Shown: positions 53,893 through 64,000 of the stretch, in pieces
Numbering within the stretch: the first letter of the stretch is position 1
Layout of the letters: each line of letters starts with the position of its first letter
Source: Orbilia blumenaviensis
Lineage: Eukaryota; Ascomycota; Orbiliomycetes; Orbiliales; Orbiliaceae
NCBI GenBank assembly: GCA_036872755.1
Contig: JAVHNS010000007.1
Span: forward strand, 62,001 to 126,000
Length of the DNA: 64,000 bases
Reading direction: 5' to 3'
Translations under genes and position numbers: made by a program
The notes under the pieces: generated by a model
Seen by the model: the letters and a program-made list of their open reading frames with translations, nothing else
What the model was told of the DNA's origin: nothing
The model's database searches: none

Positions 53893-55480
53893 TATATTTT
53901 ATATCATTATAATTAACTATCTTAATAATAAAAATTTAATAAATATAATTATTATATTTATAACAATGAATAATATAATAATTAATTTTAATTTATTTTA
54001 ATTTTATAAGAAAATTATAACTTCAATCAAAATAAAAAAATAAAATAAAATTATATATAAAAAATTAATTATATATATAAAAATAAAATATGATATAAAT
54101 TTTCAAAAATATTATTTAAAATAAGATTTTATATAAAATAAAATTTATAATAAAAAAATAAAAATAAAAATTTAACATATATTATATAAATATTTACATT
54201 TTAGTAATAAATTTATATATACTATTAATTTTAACTATAATTTTAAATTTGGAAATTTATTAATTAAATATTGAAATAATTTTTGTCAATATTATTTTAT
54301 ATAAATCAAAATAAATTATTATAATTATATTCAAAAATTATATAATTAAAAATAAAATAAAAATATTTTTATTATTTAAATAAATTAAAATAAATTTTAT
54401 ATTTATAAAACAATAACCTACACAATACCTTTTTAAATAAAAATTTTCCCTTTAAAATAGAAATAAATTTAATAAACAAATACCTTTTACAAACAATATA
54501 CTAATTACATTAATAATTTTCTTATAATTATAAAAAAAATTTTTTATATTATTTTAATATCTAATTAAATTTAAAATATGTTAATTAAAAAAAATAAGAA
54601 AGAGAAGTTTATATTATTTTAATTTATTATATAAATAATATTTTTTAATAAATTTATATTAAATTAATAATTATATTTATTTTGTAGAAAAATTTAGTAA
54701 AAGTTTTTATTTTAATTAAGAATTTAATAATTATTTTTAATTTTTATATTAATTTTTATAAAATAAAATTGTTTTTAGAAAAAAAATATATAAAATAATT
54801 AAAAAAATTTAAGATTTTTAAGTTAAATAAATTTAATATTATTTATAAAGTAGATAATAAAATAATTAAAAATTAATATTTAATAAAATTAAAATTAATA
54901 TTATTAGTTATTATTAATTATATTTAAATTTATTAATAAGAAAATTAAAATTTAATTTTTTATTAAATATAAGAGATTATATAGGATTTTATATTTAAAA
55001 ATAAGTTTATTTTAAATTAAAAGTAAGATAATATAATTTAAATAAATTAGATAAATAATAAAAATTAAAAAATTTTATAAAAATATAAAAAAAATAATAA
55101 AAATAGGGGAAGAAATTAAAATGGTAATAAAAATTATAGTAATTATAAAGAAAAAGGAGTTTATTAAAGTAATGGGAAAAATAATAATAAAAATAAAAAT
55201 AATTATAATTATAATAATTAAAATAAAATTAATAATATTAATTATTATTATTATAATTAATTTAATTATTAAATTAAAAATTATTTTATCAAAAAATTAA
55301 TAATAAAAAAAAAAATATATAAAATAAGTGGAAAAAAAAATAATTAATGGAAAATAAAAAATAAAAAATTAATTATTAAAAATATTTTTATAAATAAAAA
55401 TATTAATTATATTAAAAAATAATAAATTTATATTATTAATAATTATTTTATTTTAATAAATTATTAAATTAAAAATTAAG
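53893..55480 (+). mobile_element. LTR-A internal region, plus-sense copy
   Basis: 54.5-55.46 kb is the reverse complement of 23.28-24.6 kb. It is the copy whose coding sense can best be read. No LTR adjoins it in the window. Confidence 0.55.
54600..55310 (+). pseudogene. LTR-A gag remnant
   Basis: At about 55102-55260 one plus-strand frame reads N-R-G-R-N-*-N-G-N-K-N-Y-S-N-Y-K-E-K-G, then further Asn/Lys-rich sequence. Its only stops are TAA, most simply former CAA Gln codons. An Asn/Gln/Lys/Gly-rich tract is common between the capsid-like and zinc-knuckle parts of fungal LTR-retrotransposon Gag. Upstream, from about 54670, the frame has hydrophobic and Gln-like (TAA/TAG) codons that could be the capsid-like part. 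No clear CCHC motif follows. Assignment as Gag is inference from composition and closeness to the LTR side. Confidence 0.4.
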
Positions 55481-56341
55481 AAAATTAAATAAAATTATAA
55501 ATAATAACATATTTTTAAATTATATAATTATTAATTATTTTTAATAATAATATAAACAAAATTTTTTAAATTTCCTATTATTAATAAAATTACTATTAAT
55601 TAATTTTATTTATTATTAAATAATCACTACTATTATAATTTTAAAATATTTCAAATTTTAATTAATATATTTATTAATAACACAATAATAATATTTATTT
55701 TAATTTATATAAAATTAATTTAATAAATTTAAATAAATTAAAATAATTAAAATTTGGTTAATATTAATAATTTTAACACAATAATAATTAATTATATAAA
55801 ATTATTTATTAAAATATATATTATTATTATAATTAATATCTACTTTTTAAAAACTAAAATATATAAATTTTTAATTTAAATTTATAATATATTTTATATA
55901 TTAATAATTATTAAAAAAAATATCTTATTAATAAATCAATTTTATATTTATTTTTTATTATTATAATTAATAAAAAATAAAGTTAGATTAAAAAATTTAT
56001 AATATATATAACTTTTTAAAGTAGATTATATCTATAAATATTTAATAATAATATAATTTATTATTAGAATTTATAGTTTTTTAATAATAATTATTAATTT
56101 TGTTAAATAATTAATAATATTTTATTGTAAATATAATGGTAAATTAGAAGTGTCTTAATATTTAAAATTAATACTAAATTTATAAATTATACATTTTTTA
56201 TATTTTATGTATTTTATTATTTTAAATATTTATATTTTTTTGATAATATAATAATATAAAATAAAAAATGTTATATTTTTTAAAAAAAATTAATAATATT
56301 ATTTTAATATTGATTATAATATTTATTTATAATGTTTTATA
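55481..56341. other. AT-rich DNA, nothing assigned
   Basis: No gene or clear repeat family recognised. Confidence 0.35.
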
Positions 56342-57062
56342 TACGTGCCAAAATGAAAAAAAAGGATTTCTATGTGCAACGGTTCAAATTACACGTACAA
56401 ATGCGCAAAATGAAATGTGCACATAAATCTCACTAGCCACAGTACAGCCGCAGTCACAGCAATGACTATAACGCTCAGCAATAATCACGACAGCAATGGC
56501 CACGGCGCTCAGCAATAACCACGGCGCTCAGCAATGGCCACAGCACTCAGCAGTAGGTATGTAATTTAGCAATAGCCACAGCACTCAGCAATAGCCACAG
56601 CGCTTAACACTCTAAAATAGAACAATTTCATAGTTACTTTAAAACTAAACACTAAATATTAAATATTAGTTTAAAAAATAAAACCATAATTAAAGATTCT
56701 AGACCAAGACTAGATTCTATTAATATTAAAGCTAGTACCATAATTAGTGCTAAACACCATAACTAATATTAAGCACCATAACTAATACTAAATACTATGG
56801 CCATTGCTAAATTACATAGCTATTGCTGAGCGCTGTAGCCATTGCTAAGCGCCATAACTATTGCTAAACACCATAACCATTACTGAGTATCATAATTATT
56901 GCTAAGCATTATAGTCATTGCTATAACTGCAACTATACTATAGCTAATAAGATTTATAATACATATATGCACATTTCATCTATTTTACACATTTACGCGT
57001 AATTCAAACAGATAGTTTGGTATTGCACATCGAAATCCTTTTTTTTCATTTTGGCCCGCCAT
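56342..57062. mobile_element. Foldback element with long inverted repeats
   Basis: About 720 bp. The left end reads GTGCCAAAATG with AAGGATTTCTATGTGCAA; the right end is its inverse (TTGCACATCGAAATCCTT, CATTTTGGCCCGCC). The 80-95 bp arms continue inward to GAAATGTGCAC on the left and GTGCATATATG on the right. Inside, the left half carries tandem CAGCAATGGCCACGGCGCT units (about 56455-56610). The right half carries the inverted form GCCATTGCTAAGCGCC (about 56795-56925). The whole can fold back on itself. No protein is encoded. TATA-type flanks make a TA target possible but not provable, as there is no second copy. Confidence 0.75.
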
Positions 57063-57599
57063 ATTATATAATAAATTTTTAAAATTAAATATAAAAAAAT
57101 AAAATGTTTAATATTTTATGTTTTTAATAAATATTATATTTTTTAATATTAAAATATATATAAATATTTAAAAATTTATAAATTGATATTTATTTAATAA
57201 AATTATTAATATCTAATTATATAAACTATTTTATTTTAAAAAATAAAAAAACTATTAATAAAAATTATATAAAAATTTACATTTAAAATTATTATAAAAC
57301 TAATATTATTATTAATAAATAATAATATTAAAATTTTAATAATTAAAGGTTTTATAATTTAAAATTTTTATAAATACTAAATTATATAAATATAATTAAA
57401 AAAAAAAATAATATATAAATATTTTTAATTAATTATAATATTTATAAATTATATATATATATAAATATTTATTTATAAAATTCAAAATTAATTATAATTA
57501 TTTAAGTTAATATTATTTTTATAATTTAATATTAATAATTAATAATATAATAAAAAAGCTCATACTATAATTTATACCAAAAAAATCCTTTAAAACAAA
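57063..57599. other. AT-rich DNA, nothing assigned
   Basis: No gene or repeat match recognised. Confidence 0.35.
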
Positions 57600-58140
57600 C
57601 AAATCTAATAAAGCTATAAAATTATTCAAAACCACAAATTTATTTAACCTTATTTAAAACCACAAACCTATTTAAAACCACGAATCCATTTAAAATTGTA
57701 AACCTATTTAAAATTACAAATTTGTTTAAAATCATAATCCTATTTAAAATTATAAGTTTATTTAAAATCATAAACTTATTCAAAATCATAAATTTATTTA
57801 AGATTGTAAATTTGTTCAAAATTATAAACTTATTCAAAATCATAGACTTACTTAATATTATAAGTTTGTTTAAAATTGCAAATTTATTTAAGATCACAAA
57901 CCTACTTAAAACCATAAGTTTATTTAAAATTGCAAATTTATTTAAGACTATTCCTCTTTTTAAAACCTTAATTTTATTTAAAATACATAACTTATATAAC
58001 ATTATTTAAAATCTTAATTTTATTTAAGATATACAATTTATATAAGATCATAATTCTATTTAAAATATATAAATTATATAAAATATGTAAATTTATATAA
58101 AACTATAATCTTATTCAAAATTATAAACTATCTTAAAATT
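57600..58140. repeat. 18 bp minisatellite (TTTAAAATCATAAACTTA type)
   Basis: Some 25-30 diverged units; the core at 57640-58010 keeps strict 18 bp spacing. Because 18 is a multiple of three, both strands stay open for 95-120 codons (L-N-K-F-x-I on one strand, L-F-K-I-x-N on the other). A gene on either strand is unlikely: the reading simply repeats a six-residue unit and there is no start context or flanking coding signal. Confidence 0.85.
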
Positions 58141-58752
58141 GAAATCATATTTAAAAAAAATATGTTTTATTATAAATTAATATATAATTATATTTATATT
58201 TATATGAATAATTATATTAAATAAATTAATATATTTAAATATATATATATATATATATATTTATAATATATCAAATTTTAACATTAAAAATTATAAAATC
58301 AAAAAAACTAAAAAATTATAATATTAGTTAAAAAATAAATAATTATATTTTATATTATTATTAACATAATATATTATATTATTTTAAATATAAATAAAAT
58401 AAAAAATTATACAAAAAAAATTATTATTTATAATAATAAACTTTTAAATATTAAAAATTTAATTAATTATATTAATAATTTATAATATTTTATATTTAAT
58501 TAAAAAAATTAAAAAATTAATAAAATTTAATAAATAACCAAAAAACAAAAATTAAAAAAAAGAAATTAAAAAAAATTAAAAAAAATTAAAAAAAAAATTT
58601 TAATTTAAAAAAAATTTTTAAAAAATTATATAAAAATAATTAAAAACAATTAAAAAAAAAATAATGTTTATAAATATAAAAACTAAATAATAATTAAAAT
58701 AAAAAAAAAAAAAATTTAAATACTAAAAAAAAAAAAAACTATATTATAATAT
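58141..58752. other. AT-rich DNA with an (AT)n tract
   Basis: Contains (AT)n at about 58239-58260 and long A-runs (58550-58740). Nothing else was recognised. Confidence 0.5.
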
Positions 58753-61700
58753 TGTCACGGCCAGTTATATTAAGTATGTTTTGGTGTGTTAAATATAAAC
58801 TTGTTTAACTCTAAATTCAATTTACAAATCAAATTTATAATATAAATATTTAAATAATAAGTTTAAAAATAAACTAGACTAAAATTAAATTATTTATAAA
58901 TATATTATATTAATAATATAATTTTTAAATAAATTATATAAAAAACATTATGTATAATTTAATATATTATATATATATAATATTTTTTTAAATATATAAT
59001 ATTTAAATTTATAAATAATTTATTTTTGTATAAAAAATACTTATATATATATAAATTTTTAAACAATAATAATTTCAAAATTTTTTTTTAAATTTTATTA
59101 ATTAATTTATCAATATTTAATACATTTTATTTATTATTTTTATTTATTGAATTTAGTATATTTTTATTAAAAATTATATTATTTAATATTTCTATATTTA
59201 ATCTAATTTACTTTAAAAAAATAATTTAAATATTTTAGATTAAAAATATAATTAATTAAAAAATGTTAGATTGTTTTAGGAATTTTTTATTTAGAAAATA
59301 CTTGAAATAAGTATAACATTTTAATTAATTTAATTTTTAATAATAAAATAAAAATTATATATTAAATAATAATAATAATAAATATTACAATTTTTATAAA
59401 ATATCTTATAAATTAAAAAAAACAAAATCTTTGAAAAACAAAAACCTAATTATAATAAAAATAAAATAAAAAAATTCTTTATAAAAAAAATTAATTTTAA
59501 ATTTAAAAAATTAAAAACATATAATAATAGTTAGTGGTTTATTTAAATTAAAAAATATTAAAAATATTAATATTATAATTACTAATTAATTAATAATTAA
59601 AAATAATATAAAAAAAGGATAATTTGAAAATATAATAATTAATATAGCAAAATTTTTAAATATGTAAAACCTAATTATTATTAAAAAATTTAAAATATAA
59701 TTACAAATTTTAAAAACAAAATTCAAATAATAATTAAATAACAAAATTAACAAACTTACAAAATAGTAAATAAAATATAAAAACCTCAAAATAAACTATA
59801 ATAAAGAAAAAGTTAAAATTAATATTAATAAAATATTTAAAATTAAAAACTTAATAAAATATTTTAATAAATTTAAAAAAATTAATTATTTTTTTTATTA
59901 ATTCTTAATTTATTTTGAAATATAAGATAATAAATTTTTAAATGATAGAATTAAAATTATTTTTATAAAAATATATTTAGAAGATTTAATTTTTTAAGTA
60001 TTTATTAATTATAATAATTATTATATTAAAAATAGAATTAATTTTGATGCTTATATCTTTAAAATTATAACAAATTATAAAAAATTTATTATGTTTTTTA
60101 AATAATAATATAGAAAAAATAATAAAATTAATAAGGTTTATAAAAATTTTAAAAAATTTAAATAAATTAATTTAATTTGTAGATATTTTTATAAATTTAA
60201 TTAAATTATTTTTTTTATTAAATAAAATGAATTTAATATTATTTATTAAATTTAAAAAAAATTAAAATTAAATTTAAAAATTTAAATTTTTTTTAAAAAA
60301 TAATAATTTAAAAAATTTTTAAAATATATAAAAATGTAGAAAATAATTATTAAAATTAATAATATTTATTAACATAATAAATATAATTAAAAAAAAAAGA
60401 GTTTTTATGATTATAATTTTAAAAAAAATAAAAATAAAAGAAAGATATTTTAAAATTAGAATAAAAAAAATGGAAATTAATATAAGAATAAAAATGGAAA
60501 TTTTATTTTAAATAAGATTTTTAATTTAGTTTTTATGAATTTTAATATAACTTAATATAATTATTTATATAATAAGAAGTTTAAAAAATTAAAATTTAAT
60601 AATTTTATTTATTATAATTATAATAAATTAGGATATATTATTAGAAATTGTAAAAAATTATAATAAAATAATATATTTTAATAATGTAGAAATATTAAAT
60701 TTATAAATATTAATTTTTTATTATTATTTATTATAAAAAAAGTTTAGATAATATATTAATTTATTTTTTAAAAAATTAAATAATTTTAATAATAAATTTT
60801 TAAATAAATTTTAAATTATTTAATTATTTTTGATTAATTTATAAATACTTTTAAATTTATTATTTAAAAAAAAAAAATTAAATTTAAAATTGTTTTAGTT
60901 ATTTATAATTTAATTTTTTAAAAATATTATTAATTTTAAAATAATTTGATATTTAAAATTTATTTAAATTATAAAAAATATTTTAATGGATAATTCATTT
61001 AAAAATATATATTTAAAAAAAATTTATTATATTTATTTAATTTATATTAATTTTATATTATAAAATTATAAAATTTATTTATAATTTATTAATGTAGTAA
61101 AAAATTTTTTTATTCAAATAAATTTATTATTTGTTTATAATTAAATTTTTTATAAAATATTTAAATAATGAAAAAAAAATTTATAAAAAAATTTTTTTTA
61201 ATTTTTTAATTATGTTTTATAAAAATTAAGATGATAATAAAGTTTTTATTTTTAAAATTTATATTAATAATATAATTTTTATAAAATTTAAAAAAAAATA
61301 AATTTAATATATAAATTATTAATAAAAAATTTATAATTAATATAATAATTATAATTATATAATTTAAAATTAATTAAATTTTAAATATTTAAATTATTAT
61401 ATTATTTTTATTACTAGATATGTTAAATACAAATATATTAAAAATAAAAAATAATTTTCTTTTAAAAAATATTAAAATATTTTTTTTTATATTAATAATA
61501 ATTTTTATAAAATTAACTTTATAAAAAATTAAAAAATTTATTATAAAAAATTAAAAATATTAATTTTTCTTTTATTTATAAATAAATTAATGAAATTAGA
61601 TGTATTACTTTAGAATATTAAAAAATTATTTTTAATTATTATTTATATAAAAATTAATTTTTAAATATAAAATTTTATAATTATATTTTTTATTTTTATA

Positions 61701-64000
61701 ATTTTTATTATAATAAATGGAGTTTATATATTGAATATTTTAATTTTGTTTAATTTATTTTTTATAATTTTAATATTTTTTTTAATTATAAGAAATATTT
61801 TTATTAATATTTTTTTTGAATTATTGTTTAGTTTTTAATTTATTAAAATATTTATATTATTTAATTTGATATTAATTATTAAAAAAAATTATAAAATATT
61901 ATTAAAAAAATAAATATTATTATATAATTAATATTAAATATATTATTAAATATAATTTAATTAAAAAAAAATTATTAATATTAATTTTATAAAAAACTAA
62001 TTATTTATTTATTTTATAAAAAATATGATTTTTATATTAATTATATTTAAAATATATTATTTTTATTAAAAATCTTTATATTTTAGAAATTAAATTAAAT
62101 ATTATTTTTAAAATAATTATTTTAATTACAAACAAAACAATTTTACTTTACTTTATTATTAATTTAAAATTATTAATTTTAAATAAAATCATTTTAAATA
62201 AAAATTTAATAAATTTTTTTATATTAATAAAATTAAATTTATTAATATTTATGAAAAAATAAATATAGAAAGAAAAAATTAAATAAATTTTAAATTTTAA
62301 TATTATTTAAAAAATTTAAATTATATATTATTAAAAATAAATTATTTAAATAATTTTTTTTATAATTAATTAAAAATTATTTTTTTTTATTAATTAATAT
62401 TAATAAAAATTTTAATATGTTTTTATTAAATTATAAAATAAAAAATTATTTATTTATTTTAAAATTATTAAATAATTTAATATATATTATAAAAAAAGTT
62501 AATAATTATTTTTAAAATAAATTTTATTTAATAAAATATATATTTTTTAAAATATAAAAAATTAACAAAAAAAAAAAAAAAATTTTAAATTAAATTTTTA
62601 AAAATAATAAATTAATTTTTTAATTTTTAAATAAATGAAATTTTTTATTAAAAATTAATTAATTTATATATTATATTTTTTAAAAAAAAAATTTAATTAA
62701 AATTTTTATTTATATATATATATATAAAAAAAAAATTATAATTTTATAAAAATATATTAATAAAAATTTTTATAATAAATTTATTTAATTTTTTAATTTA
62801 TTTATAAGATATTTTATATTATTTATATTAAAATTTAATGAAAAATTATAAATATATATTAATTATAAAAGTTTAAATAATATTATGATTAAAAATATTA
62901 AATTTTTATTATTGATAAATAAATTTTTTAATTATTTAATAAATATAAATTATTTTATTAAATTAAATATTATTAATATCTATTATAATATTAAAATAAA
63001 TTTAGAAAAAAAATAGAAAATAATTTTTTAATACTATTATAATTTATTTAAATATTTAATTATGTTATTTAAATTAATTAATATATTAATTTTTTTTTAA
63101 GTTTTTATAAATTATATATTTTAAAAATATATAAATATTATTTATATTATTTATTTAAATAATATTTTAATTTTTAATAAAATATTAAAAAAATATAAAA
63201 AAATATTAATATAATATTAAAATTTTTTCAGAATTATAACTTATATATAATATTAAATAAATTAAAATTTATTATTATTAAATATAAATTTTTAAAAATT
63301 ATAATTATTTTAAATAAAATTAAAATAAATTTAAAGAAAATTTAAATTATTTAAAATTAATTTTTTTTTAAAAATATTAAAAAAGTATAATTATTTTTTA
63401 AATTTTATAATTATTATTAATAATTTATTTAGAAATATAATTTTATATTAATAATATTTTTTAAATTTATTAAAAAATAATTAAAATTTAAAATAATGTT
63501 TAAAAAAGTTTAAGTTTTTAAAATTTTTAAGAAATTTTTTATTTTTGTTTTTATTTTTAAATTTTATAATTTAAAATTATTTATTAAGATTAAAATTGAT
63601 ATTTTTATAGTAGTGTTAAAAATTTGTTTATTTTAATTTTATAAAAATAAATAATAGTATTTTATTATTTATATTTTTTATAAATTTAATATAATATAAT
63701 TATGATATGTTATTTATGATAAAAAATTAATGGTTATTATAAAAGTATATTGAAAATAGTATGTTTATTTTTAAACTAAAAAATTTTTTATAATTTTATT
63801 TAATTATAAGAATTTTATTTATTTTTTAATTATAAAAGAATTTAATAAATAATAAGTTTAATAATAAAAATTTTTTAATAAATATAATATAAAGATAATA
63901 TATTTTAAAAAAAAATATATATATTTTTATAAATGTGATAAATAAAAAATTAAATTTTATTAAAAATATTAAATTTGATAAAAAAATAATTTTTAAATAT
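58753..64000 (+). mobile_element. F retroelement, copy 2, continuing to the window edge
   Basis: Starts TGTCACGGCCAG. It is collinear with copy 1 to about 62230 (58753-60055 with 9809-11147, 60055-61318 with 18209-19484, 61319-62230 with 20347-21274). It lacks the G and H1 insertions and so provides both empty sites. 62231-64000 is AT-saturated with no comparison copy in the window and is assigned to F only by continuity. Confidence 0.6.
60060..60675 (+). pseudogene. F element gag, copy 2, with zinc knuckle remnant
   Basis: At 60610-60651 the frame reads Y-Y-N-Y-N-K-L-G-Y-I-I-R-N-C: CX2CX4HX4C spacing, three Cys/His positions now Tyr, the last Cys intact, and Gly kept just before the His position as in typical knuckles. 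A Lys-Lys-Leu tail follows. The upstream frame is broken by TAA/TAG stops. Together with copy 1 it identifies F as a Gag-bearing retroelement. Confidence 0.6.

Overview
This window is almost certainly a gene-free, extremely AT-rich block from the nuclear genome of a filamentous ascomycete (Pezizomycotina). I see no intact protein-coding gene, tRNA or rRNA. Nearly everything recognisable is a repeat, and copies of the same repeat differ almost entirely by G->A and C->T changes on both strands. That is the signature of repeat-induced point mutation (RIP), a genome defence of these fungi. The species cannot be named from the sequence. Most open frames are AT-rich chance frames, microsatellite translations or shadows of decayed transposons.

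At least six repeat families can be separated by comparing copies inside the window. (A) An LTR retrotransposon ('LTR-A') has about 235-240 bp LTRs with ends GTCAGAA/TTCTGAC. (F) A second retroelement starts TGTCACGG and has a Gag zinc knuckle whose Cys/His codons have become Tyr. (G) A complete 7.06 kb LTR retrotransposon has 330 bp LTRs and a 5 bp target duplication. (E) A decayed element family carries small hairpins. (T) A TA-flanked inverted-repeat DNA element is full of minisatellites. (H1, H2) Two related families of non-autonomous rolling-circle (Helitron-like) elements have an asymmetric inverted repeat, a hairpin at each end and a CTAG end.

Layout: 1-1760 inverted E remnant; 1761-3071 less decayed unassigned DNA with a 22 bp tandem repeat; 3072-30751 a Russian-doll nest. 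In the nest, an outer LTR-A copy is split by an inner LTR-A copy (3603-25374, target duplication CTTTT). The inner copy holds H1/H2 insertions and an F element (9809-21274), which in turn holds G (11148-18203, target duplication ATTTT). A T element (25846-27958) with its own H1 insertion, and a further H1 copy, lie in the outer LTR-A. Then 30752-32800 inverted LTR-A; 32801-42460 E copies; 42468-42730 a perfect (ATT)n tract; 44900-51559 LTR-A with T and H1 insertions, ending in opposed LTRs; 52176-53892 three more Helitron-like copies; 53893-55480 LTR-A on the plus strand; 56342-57062 a foldback element; 57600-58140 an 18 bp minisatellite; 58753 to at least 62250 a second F copy.

Because the families occur more than once, several insertions can be read against an uninterrupted copy within the window. 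This supports the ends of H1, T and G without outside data. Helitron-like activity continued after insertion of LTR-A, F and T, since H1 copies interrupt all three.
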